Shown: one piece after another, positions 10,323-19,435 of the stretch
Layout of the letters: every line of letters begins with the position of its first letter
Numbering within the stretch: the first letter of the stretch is position 1
Source of the DNA: Mesorhizobium sp. B1-1-8
GTDB lineage: Bacteria; Pseudomonadota; Alphaproteobacteria; Rhizobiales; Rhizobiaceae
Direction of reading: 5' to 3'
Assembly (NCBI RefSeq): GCF_006442795.2
Contig: NZ_CP083956.1
Span: forward strand, 1,899,501 to 1,963,500
Length of the DNA stretch: 64,000 nucleotides
Made by a program: the position numbers and the translations under genes
Notes under the pieces: generated by a model
Seen by the model: the letters and a program-made list of their open reading frames with translations, nothing else
Told to the model about the DNA's origin: nothing
Databases searched by the model: none

Positions 10323-11127
10323 GCCCCGCACCATCGACATCAAGGACCAGCCGGGCTTCGGCACGATCGCCGTCATCTGCGTTTGCGTGCTCTACATACC
10401 GGTGCTGATCCTGATGATCTTCTCGCTGAACAGCGGCTCGCTGGTCACGCATTGGGAAGGCGTCACGCTGGGCTGGTACGGCAGCGCGTTCCTCAACGAG
10501 GAATTCCACCACGCGGCCCGCAACACGATGATCATCTCGGTGACCGCGACGATCGTTTCGACCATTTGCGCCACGCTTGCGGCGATCGGCATGACGCGGG
10601 TCAAGCCATGGCGCGGGCTCGCCGCGGCCTTCATGATCATCAACCTGCCGCTGATGGTGCCTGAGATCATCACGGCGGTGGCGACGCTGTCGTTCTTCGC
10701 GCTGATCGCCGGCGCATTCGGGCTGAATTTCGGCATCGGCAATCTGATCTTCGCCCACATCGTGTTCTGCATTCCTTTTGCCTATATGCCGATCCGGGCC
10801 AGGCTCGAGGATATGGACCTGACGCTGGAGTACGCCGCCGCCGACCTCTACGCGACGCCATGGAACACGTTCAGGCGCATCACGCTGCCGCTGCTGGTTC
10901 CCGGCATCATGTCGGGCGCCGCGCTCGCCTTCATCGTCTCCTTCGACGATTTCACCATCACCCAGCTTGTCGCCGGCCCCGGCCAGACGACGCTGCCCCT
11001 CTACATTTGGAACCAGATCAGGCGGCCGATGACGCCGGAGATCAACGCCATCTCCACCATCCTGCTGCTGGTATCGATCCTGTTCGTCTCGATCTCTTTC
11101 CTGATCGCGCGCCGACGCGCCAAGTGA
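10315..11127 (+). CDS. ABC transporter permease, PotC/PotI type
   Basis: A 270-residue permease with about six membrane segments. The EAA-like loop reads LEYAAADLYATPWNTFRRITLPLLVPGIMSG. The C-terminal SFDDFTITQLVAGPGQTTLPLYIW is characteristic of the PotC/PotI subgroup. It overlaps the preceding permease by 8 bases and is followed 45 bases later by the binding-protein gene. It completes the transmembrane pore of the polyamine-type importer. Confidence 0.9.
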   Translation: MAEPRTIDIKDQPGFGTIAVICVCVLYIPVLILMIFSLNSGSLVTHWEGVTLGWYGSAFLNEEFHHAARNTMIISVTATIVSTICATLAAIGMTRVKPWRGLAAAFMIINLPLMVPEIITAVATLSFFALIAGAFGLNFGIGNLIFAHIVFCIPFAYMPIRARLEDMDLTLEYAAADLYATPWNTFRRITLPLLVPGIMSGAALAFIVSFDDFTITQLVAGPGQTTLPLYIWNQIRRPMTPEINAISTILLLVSILFVSISFLIARRRAK

Positions 11128-11172
11128 CCCGAGAGCTCCAACACAACAATGGGAAGGCAAGGAGAACATAAA

Positions 11173-12201
11173 ATGTCTGGAAAACTGATGGCGGCCGTCT
11201 CGACGGCCGTGCTGCTATGGACCGTGCCGGCGCTCGCCGACGGCGAACTGCATATCTACAATTGGGGCGACTACACCAACCCGAAGCTGATCGAGAAGTT
11301 CGAGAAGCAGTACAACGTCAAGGTGACGCTGGACGATTATGATTCCAACGAAACCATGCTGTCCAAGGTGCGCGCCGGCAATTCCGGCTATGACATCGTG
11401 GTGCCGTCCGATTACACCGTGAAGATCATGGTCGAAGAGGGCCTGCTCGAAAAGACCGAGCCCAACGCGATGCCGAACGGCAAGAACATCGATCCGCGCT
11501 TCGTCGATATCTATTGGGACAAGGGTCGCCACTACACCGCGCCGTGGCAGTTCGGCACGACGACGTTCTCCGTGAACATGGACAAGTTCAAGGGCAACAT
11601 CGATACGCTGGCGATCCTGTTCGATCCGCCGAACGAATTGAAGGGCCAGATCAACGTGCTCGACGATGTCAACACCGTCATGCATGCAGCCGAGCGCTAT
11701 GCCGGCGTGCCCCGCTGCGGCGCCGACAAGGCCAATTTGAAAAAGATCAACGACATCCTGATGACCGCCAAGCCGTCCTGGAAGACCTTCAGCTACGACA
11801 CGATCACTAAGATCACTTCCGGCGACGTGATCGTGACCGAACAGTGGAATGGTGCGGCCTACCGCTCGCGCCAGAAGATTCCGGCGATCAAATATGCCTA
11901 TCCGAAGGAAGGTATCGAGGGCTGGATGGACAATGTGGCGGTGCTGAAGGGGGCCAAGAACCTCGAGAACGCCAAGCTGTTCCAGGATTTCGTCATGGCG
12001 CCTGAGAACGCGGCGCTGATCTCCGAGTTTGCCGGCTATGACAACGGCATCGCCGGCAGCCACAAATTCCTGCCGCCGGAGTTCGCCAACTCGCCGGAGC
12101 TCAATCCGCCGGCCGGCGCGCCCGCGGCCGAATTCGTTCCGCCGTGCCCGCCCGCAGTGGTGGAGATCTATAACAAGATCTGGACCAACCTGCGCAAATA
12201 A
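11173..12201 (+). CDS. Periplasmic polyamine-type solute-binding protein (PotD/PotF family)
   Basis: A 342-residue exported protein. The N-terminus MSGKLMAAVSTAVLLWTVPALA is a clear signal peptide, with predicted cleavage after ALA. The mature protein begins GELHIYNWGDYTNPKLIEKFEK, the hallmark of the PotD/PotF family, in which the YNW region lines the amine-binding cleft. Further family features are YDIVVPSDYTV and WGTTTFSVN-like FGTTTFSVN. I chose the ATG at 11173 for its strong upstream GGAGAA. A rho-independent terminator-like hairpin follows the stop. The ligand is inferred to be a polyamine or related amine, but an opine or amino-acid derivative cannot be excluded. Confidence 0.9.
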   Translation: MSGKLMAAVSTAVLLWTVPALADGELHIYNWGDYTNPKLIEKFEKQYNVKVTLDDYDSNETMLSKVRAGNSGYDIVVPSDYTVKIMVEEGLLEKTEPNAMPNGKNIDPRFVDIYWDKGRHYTAPWQFGTTTFSVNMDKFKGNIDTLAILFDPPNELKGQINVLDDVNTVMHAAERYAGVPRCGADKANLKKINDILMTAKPSWKTFSYDTITKITSGDVIVTEQWNGAAYRSRQKIPAIKYAYPKEGIEGWMDNVAVLKGAKNLENAKLFQDFVMAPENAALISEFAGYDNGIAGSHKFLPPEFANSPELNPPAGAPAAEFVPPCPPAVVEIYNKIWTNLRK

Positions 12202-12222
12202 AGTCGCCGGAACTCATGAGGG

Positions 12223-12246
12223 GGGAGGCTCCGGCCTCCCTTTCTC
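12223..12246 (+). terminator. Terminator-like hairpin after the binding-protein gene
   Basis: A perfect 7-bp stem (GGGAGGC/GCCTCCC) with a TCCG loop, followed by TTTCTC. It starts 22 bases after the binding-protein stop and lies before the serine hydrolase genes. It may end the ABC transcript or, as in many ABC operons, partly reduce expression of the downstream genes. Confidence 0.55.
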
Positions 12247-12275
12247 GTGTTCGGGCGTGTGTCCAGGGAGGATGG

Positions 12276-13472
12276 ATGTCGTCTTACCGCAACTCTGATC
12301 CGCGGCCGGCGATCATGCAGGGCTCACCGCCCGTCATGGTGCCGCCCAAACTCGATTGGGACAGGGGCCCCTGGAACCGCTGGGCCTTCCAAAACATCCG
12401 CGAGGTCCTGCCGACCGTCGAGGTCTGGCGTGGCCACGGTCACCGCCGCCGCTTCGAGCGCGCGGAGGTCGACCTCGACGATCTGCCGGTGGTGGACAGC
12501 GCAGGTGCTGCGACAACGCTAGCCGGTCTGCTGGACGAGACCTACACGGATGGCTTCCTGGTGCTCAAGGACGGCAAGATCGCCTATGAGCGCTACTTCA
12601 ACGGCATGGACGAGCGCACGCTGCATCTGTCGCAGTCGATGGCGAAGTCGGTCACTGGCTCGGTGTGCGGCATCCTGGTCGGACGCAGTCTGATCGATCC
12701 GGCCAAACTGGTGAGCGATTATCTTCCGGAACTCGGCGAGACCGCCTGGGCGGGCGCCACCGTGCAGCAGGTGCTCGACATGACGACGGGCGTGCGCTTT
12801 TCCGAAGAATACACCGATCGCTATTCCGAGATCGGTCAGGTCGATGTCGCCAGCGGCTGGAAGCCGGTGCCGCCGGGCAGCGATCCCGACTTCCGATGGC
12901 CGACGCATATGTTCGAACTGATCCTGCGGCTGAAGGACAAGGTCCGGGAGCACGGTGAGGCCTTCGAATACCGCTCGATCGAGACCGACGTGCTCGCCTT
13001 CATCATGGAGCGGGTGAGCGGCAAGCGCCTGGCACAGCTGGTCTCGGAAGAGCTCTGGCAGAAACTGGGCGCCGACGAGAGCGCCTGCTTCACAGTCGAC
13101 AGCGCCGGCTATGCGCTGGCCGATGGCGGCTTCAACGCGACTTTGCGCGATTATGCACGCTTCGGCCAGCTGATCCTCGACGATGGCGGCGGCGTGGTGC
13201 CGGCCGACTGGATCGAGGCGACGCGTAATGGCAGGCACGGGCCGGATTTCAATCCGAGCCTGCCGGAGGGCAGTTACCGCAATCAGTTCTGGATCGAGGA
13301 TCCGCGCTCGCGCGCGCTGATGTGCCGAGGGGTGTTCGGGCAGCTGATCCACATGAGCTGGGAACACAGAATGGTCGTGGTGAAGCTTTCGACTTATCCG
13401 GATTTCCTCAACTCCGCCTATTCGGTGGCGACGCTGAAGGCAGTGCACGCCATCGCCGCCGCGCTGGCCTGA
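12276..13472 (+). CDS. Serine hydrolase of the beta-lactamase/6-aminohexanoate-dimer hydrolase type (first copy)
   Basis: A 398-residue protein of the class C beta-lactamase fold. The nucleophile motif SxxK is SMAK within HLSQSMAKSVTGSVCG. The second catalytic motif is in FEYRSIETDVLAFIMERVSGKRLAQL. It shares the N-terminal motif NRWAFQN with the next gene. Proteins of this type include esterases, peptidases and nylon-oligomer (6-aminohexanoate dimer) amidases. I chose the ATG at 12276 for the AGGGAGG site 5 bases upstream; an ATG at 12216 overlaps the terminator hairpin. No signal peptide is seen, so action is probably cytoplasmic, on an imported amide or ester. Confidence 0.85.
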   Translation: MSSYRNSDPRPAIMQGSPPVMVPPKLDWDRGPWNRWAFQNIREVLPTVEVWRGHGHRRRFERAEVDLDDLPVVDSAGAATTLAGLLDETYTDGFLVLKDGKIAYERYFNGMDERTLHLSQSMAKSVTGSVCGILVGRSLIDPAKLVSDYLPELGETAWAGATVQQVLDMTTGVRFSEEYTDRYSEIGQVDVASGWKPVPPGSDPDFRWPTHMFELILRLKDKVREHGEAFEYRSIETDVLAFIMERVSGKRLAQLVSEELWQKLGADESACFTVDSAGYALADGGFNATLRDYARFGQLILDDGGGVVPADWIEATRNGRHGPDFNPSLPEGSYRNQFWIEDPRSRALMCRGVFGQLIHMSWEHRMVVVKLSTYPDFLNSAYSVATLKAVHAIAAALA

Positions 13473-13499
13473 ACCATCAAAAACATCCCGGAGGACATC

Positions 13500-14678
13500 A
13501 TGGGCGGCCAGACGGCATTCGAGAAAAGATACGGCTTTGCCCGCGACAAGGTGCTGCTTTCCAACTGGCGTGAAAGCCCGTTCAACCGCTGGGCCTTCCA
13601 GAATGTCGGCGAGCTGGTGCCGAGCACCTCCTTCGCGGCATCTGGCGGCAACGAGGCGCCGGCGGAGACGCTTGGCGGGCTGCTAGGCGAAAAGGTCGCC
13701 CCGGGAGGCGAGCCGGAAACGATCGAAGCTTTTCTCCGGCGTTCCTGCACCGACGCGCTGACAGTGATGAAGGGCGGCAAGGTGGTCGGCGACTGGCTGG
13801 CACCGCATATGGGGTTCGGCCAGCGTCACATCATCTTCTCGATTAGCAAGTCGTTCACAGCCGTGCTCGCCGGCATTCTTGAGGGCGAGGGGATGTTCGA
13901 TCCAGAAGCGCCGGTGACACAGTACATTCCCGAGGCCAAAGGCTCGGCCTATGGCGATGCCAGCTGCCGGCATGTGCTCGACATGACCGTCAGCCTCGAT
14001 TTCGAAGAAGCCTATCTCGATCCCGAAAGCGCCTTTGCCCGCTACCGCCGCGCCACGCTATGGAATCCGGGCGGCGGCTCGGAAAGCCTGCTCGCCTTCC
14101 TGCTGACGCTGCAGCGCCTCGCCGAGCCGCATGGCCAGACTTTCCGCTATCGCTCGCCCAATTCGGATATGCTCGGCGTCCTGCTCGAGCGCGCGTCCGG
14201 GCAGCGCGTCAGCAATCTTTTGCGCGAGAAATTGTGGCAGCCGCTGGGTGCGGCGAGCGAAGGCGCGATCGCGGTCGACATGGAAGGCACGGCGCGCACC
14301 GCCGGCGGCATTTCGGTGACGCCGCGCGACATGGCGCGCGTCGGCGAGATGATGCGGCAGGGCGGCATGGCCAACGGCCGCCGCATCATGCCGGAAGCCT
14401 GGGTGCGCGATACGACTGCCGCCGGCGGCAGCCATGAAGCCTGGCAGCGCGGCACGATGGCGTTTCTTTTTCCGAAGGGCCGCTACCGCAACAAATGGTA
14501 CCAGACAGGGCATGAAAGCGGCGCCTTCTGCGGCATCGGCATCCATGGTCAGTGGCTCTACGTCAATCCGCGCGACGAGGTGGTGATCGCCAAGATGTCG
14601 TCGCAGCCGCTGCCGGTCAACGACCAGCTCGATGGCGAGATCGTCACTTTCCTCGAGGCGCTGAGCCGGATGGTCTGA
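13500..14678 (+). CDS. Serine hydrolase of the beta-lactamase/6-aminohexanoate-dimer hydrolase type (second copy)
   Basis: A 392-residue paralogue of the preceding protein. It has the same opening (NRWAFQNVGELVPS), an SxxK nucleophile in IFSISKSFTAVLAG, the YRSPNSDMLGVLLERASGQ motif, and a C-terminal GHESGAFCGIGIHGQ that corresponds to the third (KTG/HxG-like) active-site strand. GGAGG lies 7-8 bases before the ATG, and the gene starts 27 bases after the first copy. Retention of two divergent tandem copies suggests two related substrates or two bonds of one substrate. No signal peptide is seen. Confidence 0.85.
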   Translation: MGGQTAFEKRYGFARDKVLLSNWRESPFNRWAFQNVGELVPSTSFAASGGNEAPAETLGGLLGEKVAPGGEPETIEAFLRRSCTDALTVMKGGKVVGDWLAPHMGFGQRHIIFSISKSFTAVLAGILEGEGMFDPEAPVTQYIPEAKGSAYGDASCRHVLDMTVSLDFEEAYLDPESAFARYRRATLWNPGGGSESLLAFLLTLQRLAEPHGQTFRYRSPNSDMLGVLLERASGQRVSNLLREKLWQPLGAASEGAIAVDMEGTARTAGGISVTPRDMARVGEMMRQGGMANGRRIMPEAWVRDTTAAGGSHEAWQRGTMAFLFPKGRYRNKWYQTGHESGAFCGIGIHGQWLYVNPRDEVVIAKMSSQPLPVNDQLDGEIVTFLEALSRMV

Positions 14679-14800
14679 GCCGGTACGCGGTTCGCTACGA
14701 TGGCTGTTTTCTGTGGACCCTCGCCGTCCATTGAAATCGCTGCGGTTGGCGGAGCCTGCATCCCGGCCTATGGTCGCCGCTCTTTTCGACAGGGATCGCC

Positions 14801-17119
14801 ATGGCATCAGACATCAAGCGCATTGCAGCAATCATCGCGGCCGAGATCGGCGCGCGGCCGGAACAGGCCGCGGCTGCAATTGGGCTGCTCGATGAGGGCG
14901 CCACGGTGCCGTTCGTGGCGCGCTACCGCAAGGAAGTCACCGGCGGGCTCGACGACACGCAGTTGCGCGATCTTGCCGAGCGGCTTGCCTATCTGCGCGA
15001 GCTCGATGCGCGCCGCGAGACGATTCTCGGTTCGATCCGCGAGCAGGGCAAGCTGACCGAGGAGCTGGAGGCCAAGATCGCAGCGGCCACCACCAAGGCA
15101 GAGCTCGAAGACATCTACCTGCCCTATAAGCCGAAGCGGCGCACCAAAGCAGAGATTGCACGCGAGCGCGGGCTCGGGCCGTTGGCCGAGGCTATTCTCG
15201 CCAACCGTTCGGCGGTGCCGGCCGAGCTCGCGCAAGCCTATGTCGGCGGCGAGATCGCGGACGTGAAGGCGGCGCTCGAAGGCGCGCGCGACATCCTGTC
15301 GGAGCAGTTTTCGGAGAATGCCGATCTGGTCGGCAAGCTGCGCGCCTACATGAAGGAACGCGCCTTCCTGCGCGCCCGCGTCGCCGATGGCAAGCAGGAG
15401 GCCGGTGCTAAATTCTCCGACTATTTCGATCATGTCGAGCGCTGGTCGGGCGTCCCCAGTCACCGCGCCCTGGCCATGCTGCGTGGCCGCAACGAGGAGG
15501 TGCTGTCGCTCGACATCGAGGTCGATGCCGACGATGCATCACCGGTGAAGCCGGTAGAGCGCATGATCGCCAATGCCTATGCGATCGGCGCCAGCCTGCC
15601 GGGCGATCGCTGGCTGATGGAGGTCGCCGGCTGGACCTGGCGCATCAAGTTGTCGCTGCATCTGACGCTGGATTTGATGCGCGATCTGCGAGAGCGGGCC
15701 GAGGAGGAAGCGATCCATGTCTTCGCCCGCAACCTCAAGGATCTGCTGCTGGCTGCACCTGCCGGCTCGCGGCCGACCATGGGGCTGGACCCAGGCATCC
15801 GCACCGGCGTCAAGGTGGCGGTGGTCGATGGCACCGGCAAGCTGGTGGCGACGACGACCGTCTATCCGTTTCCGCCGAGGAACGATGTGCGCGGCACGCA
15901 GGCGGAACTCGCGGCGCTCATCCGCCAGCACAAAGTCGAGCTGATCTCGATCGGCAACGGCACCGGCAGCCGTGAGACCGAGAAGCTGGTTGCCGACATG
16001 CTGTCGGACCTGCCTGCCGGTTCCGGACCGAAGCCGCTCAAGGTGATCGTCAGCGAGGCGGGCGCCTCCGTGTATTCGGCCTCGGCGGCCGCTGCGGCGG
16101 AATTCCCCGGCCTTGACGTATCGCTGCGCGGCGCGGTGTCGATCGCCAGGCGGCTGCAGGATCCGCTGGCCGAGCTGGTCAAGATCGAGCCGAAGTCGAT
16201 CGGCGTCGGCCAATACCAGCACGATGTCGATCAGTACCGGCTCGGCCGCTCGCTGGAAGCAGTGGTGGAGGATGCGGTCAACGCCGTCGGCGTCGACCTC
16301 AACACGGCTTCGGCGCCGCTTTTGGCGCGGGTTTCCGGTCTCGGGCCGTCGCTTGCGGAGGCGATCGTCGCGCATCGCGATGCATCCGGCCCCTTCGCCA
16401 GCCGGAAGGACCTGCTCAAGGTATCGCGCCTGGGACCTCGCGTGTTCGAGCAAAGCGCCGGGTTCCTGCGCATTCCGAACGGCTCCGAGCCGCTCGATGC
16501 GTCATCGGTACATCCGGAAGCCTATGGCGTGGCGAAGAAGATCGTAGCCGCCTGCGGCCGTGACGTGCGCGCGCTGATGGGCGACAGCGCGGCGCTGAAG
16601 GCGCTCGACCCGCGAGTCTTCGTCGATGAGCGTTTTGGTTTGCCGACAGTGCGCGACATCATCGCCGAGCTGGAGAAACCCGGCCGCGACCCGCGCCCCG
16701 GCTTCAAGACTGCGACCTTTGCCGAGGGTGTCGACGACATCAAGGACCTTAGGCCCGGCATGCAGCTTGAAGGCACCGTCACCAATGTCGCTGCCTTCGG
16801 CGCCTTCGTCGACATCGGCGTGCATCAGGATGGCCTTGTGCATGTCTCGCAATTGGCCGACCGCTTCATCAAGGATGCGCATGAGGTGGTGAAGGCCGGC
16901 GACGTCGTGAAGGTTCGCGTCGTCGAGGTTGACATCAAACGCAAGCGCATAGCGCTTTCGATGCGCAAGGATGGCGACGGCGGCGCTCCCCGAAGCGGAC
17001 CGCGCGACAATGGCGGCGGCAAACCTGCGCCACGTTCGCCAGCGCCGCAGCGTCAGCCCGAAAGGCCGTCGCAGGGCGCGTTCGGCGCGGCGCTCGCCGA
17101 GGCGATGAAGCGGAAATAG
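14801..17119 (+). CDS. tex: Tex family RNA-binding transcription accessory protein
   Basis: A 772-residue protein of full Tex length. The helical N-terminal region includes [17 protein letters not shown]. The YqgF-like RNase H fold lies around residues 325-450 ([19 protein letters not shown]). Helix-hairpin-helix repeats follow ([29 protein letters not shown]). A C-terminal S1 RNA-binding domain spans about residues 645-715 ([30 protein letters not shown]), with a basic proline-rich tail. Tex binds RNA and affects transcription of stress and virulence genes. Its stop abuts the stop of the convergent LysR gene with no bases between. Confidence 0.95.
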   Translation: MASDIKRIAAIIAAEIGARPEQAAAAIGLLDEGATVPFVARYRKEVTGGLDDTQLRDLAERLAYLRELDARRETILGSIREQGKLTEELEAKIAAATTKAELEDIYLPYKPKRRTKAEIARERGLGPLAEAILANRSAVPAELAQAYVGGEIADVKAALEGARDILSEQFSENADLVGKLRAYMKERAFLRARVADGKQEAGAKFSDYFDHVERWSGVPSHRALAMLRGRNEEVLSLDIEVDADDASPVKPVERMIANAYAIGASLPGDRWLMEVAGWTWRIKLSLHLTLDLMRDLRERAEEEAIHVFARNLKDLLLAAPAGSRPTMGLDPGIRTGVKVAVVDGTGKLVATTTVYPFPPRNDVRGTQAELAALIRQHKVELISIGNGTGSRETEKLVADMLSDLPAGSGPKPLKVIVSEAGASVYSASAAAAAEFPGLDVSLRGAVSIARRLQDPLAELVKIEPKSIGVGQYQHDVDQYRLGRSLEAVVEDAVNAVGVDLNTASAPLLARVSGLGPSLAEAIVAHRDASGPFASRKDLLKVSRLGPRVFEQSAGFLRIPNGSEPLDASSVHPEAYGVAKKIVAACGRDVRALMGDSAALKALDPRVFVDERFGLPTVRDIIAELEKPGRDPRPGFKTATFAEGVDDIKDLRPGMQLEGTVTNVAAFGAFVDIGVHQDGLVHVSQLADRFIKDAHEVVKAGDVVKVRVVEVDIKRKRIALSMRKDGDGGAPRSGPRDNGGGKPAPRSPAPQRQPERPSQGAFGAALAEAMKRK

Positions 17120-18031
17120 CTACCAGGCCAGGACAGACAGCTCCTTGCCGATCTGACCCAGCAGCCAGTCGCGAAAACTGGCGACCGGCGGGTGGCCGCA
17201 CTTGTCGTGCGGCACCACGAGATAATAGGCGCTGCGGCTTTGCATCGGCGTGCCCGGCGCTGGCACCAGTTGCCGGCGCTGCAATTCTGCGGCAATCAGG
17301 ATTTCCGGCAGCAGCGCCACTCCGAGGCCTGCCATGCAGGCCTGCGCGACCGTGCCGAATTGCTCGAACTGCATGCCCGGACCGGTCGGCGCCTCCAGCC
17401 CTTGGTGGTCGAACCATTCGCTCCAGGCGCCGGGGCGGGTCGCCATGTGCAGCAGCGGCAGGCGGCCGATATCGGCCGGCGTGGCGATGGCGCGGCTGGC
17501 CAGGAATTCGGGCGAAATCACCGGCATCACGGTCTCGCGCATCAAAAGCGTCGATTCCGCCTCCGGCCAGTCGGGCATGCCGTGATGGATGGCGGCGTCG
17601 AGCCGCTCGCGGGCGAAGTCGAAACGGCCGATGCGGGTGGCGAAGTTGATGGTGATATCCGGATGGCGGGCGACAAAATCCGGGATCAGCGGCATCAGCC
17701 AGCGCGTGCCGAAAGTCGGCAGGATGGCGAGGTTCAGGATGCCGCCATGCCGATTGCTCATCAATCCGAGCGCAGCGTCGCGCAACTGGCCCAGCGCTGA
17801 ACGCACCGCTTCGGCGTAGATTTCGCCAGTCGCCGACAGCCTGACATTGCGGCTGTCGCGTTCGAACAGGCGGCGTCCGAATTGTTCTTCCAACAGGTTA
17901 ATCTGCCGGCTGACGGCGCCTTGGGTCAGGTCGAGTTCGCGCGCGGCGGCGGTGAAGGAGCCAAGGCGCGCCACCGCCTCAAAGGCGGCAAGGGCGCTGG
18001 TGGTCGGTAACAGGCGACGCTGAACATTCAT
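17120..18031 (-). CDS. LysR-family regulator, GcvA/GcdR-like
   Basis: A 303-residue LysR protein. The N-terminal winged HTH occupies residues 10-68 (ALAAFEAVARLGSFTAAARELDLTQGAVSRQINLLEEQFG). The effector-binding domain (about residues 95-300) resembles the GcvA subgroup (LNLAILPTFGTRWLMPLIPDF). It is transcribed divergently from glutaryl-CoA dehydrogenase with 101 bases between the starts, the classic layout for a LysR activator and its target. In pseudomonads a LysR protein (GcdR) beside gcdH responds to glutarate; the same role here is inference. Confidence 0.88.
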   Translation of the reverse strand: MNVQRRLLPTTSALAAFEAVARLGSFTAAARELDLTQGAVSRQINLLEEQFGRRLFERDSRNVRLSATGEIYAEAVRSALGQLRDAALGLMSNRHGGILNLAILPTFGTRWLMPLIPDFVARHPDITINFATRIGRFDFARERLDAAIHHGMPDWPEAESTLLMRETVMPVISPEFLASRAIATPADIGRLPLLHMATRPGAWSEWFDHQGLEAPTGPGMQFEQFGTVAQACMAGLGVALLPEILIAAELQRRQLVPAPGTPMQSRSAYYLVVPHDKCGHPPVASFRDWLLGQIGKELSVLAW

Positions 18032-18132
18032 GATCCATTACTATTGCTCATTGATCGCCGACGCAATTTCGTTTGATTTTTTCCATGCGGAGGCCGATAA
18101 GCCGGGCACTGACCCTTTCCGAGGACATCGCC

Positions 18133-19329
18133 ATGGCCGCCGAAAAGAATGCTTTCGTCTGGAACGATCCCTTCCTGATCGAGGATCAGCTTTCCGAGGA
18201 CGAGCGCATGGTGCGCGACGGAGCGGCGGCATTCGCCGCCGACAAGCTCGCGCCCCGGATCGAGGAGGCGTATCTGGAGGAAAGGACCGATGCCGGCATC
18301 TTTCGCGAGATGGGCGAGGCGGGTCTGCTCGGCATCACCATCCCGGAGGAATATGGCGGCCTCGGCGCCAACTATGTGACCTATGGGCTGGTCGCGCGGG
18401 AAGTCGAGCGCGTCGATTCCGGCTACCGCTCGATGATGAGCGTGCAGTCGTCGCTGGTCATGTACCCCATCCATGCTTACGGCTCGGAAGAACAGCGCAA
18501 GAAATACCTACCGAAATTGGCGTCGGGCGAATGGATCGGCTGCTTTGGCCTTACCGAGCCGGATGCCGGCTCCGATCCGGGCGGCATGAAGACCCGGGCC
18601 GAGAAGACGGCGAACGGCTACAGGCTCTCTGGCTCCAAGATGTGGATCTCCAATGCGCCGATCGCCGATGTGTTCGTCGTCTGGGCCAAGCTGAAGGGTG
18701 ATAACGGCAAGGACGAGATCCGCGGCTTCGTGCTGGAGAAGGGCATGAAGGGGCTTTCGGCGCCGAAAATCGGCGGCAAGCTGTCATTGCGCGCGTCGAT
18801 CACCGGCGAAGTGGTGATGGAAGGCGTCGAGGTCGGCGAAGAGGCCTTGCTGCCCAACGCCAAGGGCCTCGGCGGTCCGTTCGGTTGCCTCAACCGGGCG
18901 CGCTACGGCATTTCCTGGGGCGCGATGGGCGCGGCGGAAGATTGCTGGCACCGGGCACGGCAATATGGCCTCGACAGGAAACAGTTCGGCAAGCCACTCG
19001 CCGGCATGCAACTGTTCCAGAAGAAGCTCGCCGACATGCAAACCGAGATTGCGCTGGGCCTGCAGGGATCGTTGCGCGTCGGGCGGCTGATGGATGAAGG
19101 CAAGATGGCGCCGGAGATGATCTCGATCGTCAAGCGCAACAATTGCGGCAAGGCGCTCGACGTCGCTCGCCAGGCCCGCGACATGCACGGCGGCAACGGC
19201 ATCCAGATCGGCTATCACGTCATGCGCCACGCGCAGAATCTGGAGACGGTGAATACCTACGAAGGCACGCATGACGTGCATGCGCTGATCCTCGGAAGGG
19301 CGCAGACCGGGCTGCAGGCGTTTTTCTGA
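18133..19329 (+). CDS. gcdH: Glutaryl-CoA dehydrogenase (acyl-CoA dehydrogenase family)
   Basis: A 398-residue flavoprotein of the usual GcdH length. It shows [19 protein letters not shown] (FAD and substrate loop), [18 protein letters not shown], and the C-terminal [20 protein letters not shown], whose Glu is the catalytic base. It oxidises and decarboxylates glutaryl-CoA to crotonyl-CoA in lysine, tryptophan and glutarate breakdown. I chose the ATG at 18133 for its AGGAC site and family length; a longer in-frame reading starts at a TTG. An ALDH7-type dehydrogenase that also fits lysine catabolism lies 11 kb away. Confidence 0.92.
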   Translation: MAAEKNAFVWNDPFLIEDQLSEDERMVRDGAAAFAADKLAPRIEEAYLEERTDAGIFREMGEAGLLGITIPEEYGGLGANYVTYGLVAREVERVDSGYRSMMSVQSSLVMYPIHAYGSEEQRKKYLPKLASGEWIGCFGLTEPDAGSDPGGMKTRAEKTANGYRLSGSKMWISNAPIADVFVVWAKLKGDNGKDEIRGFVLEKGMKGLSAPKIGGKLSLRASITGEVVMEGVEVGEEALLPNAKGLGGPFGCLNRARYGISWGAMGAAEDCWHRARQYGLDRKQFGKPLAGMQLFQKKLADMQTEIALGLQGSLRVGRLMDEGKMAPEMISIVKRNNCGKALDVARQARDMHGGNGIQIGYHVMRHAQNLETVNTYEGTHDVHALILGRAQTGLQAFF

Positions 19330-19435
19330 GCCGGCAAGGCTGCCTAAATTAGGTGCAGCGCAACATCTCTGCTTGGAGAATGGCCAGCATCTATGTCAGG
19401 GTTCGGCGAACTGAAACGCCGAACTTCGGGGCACC

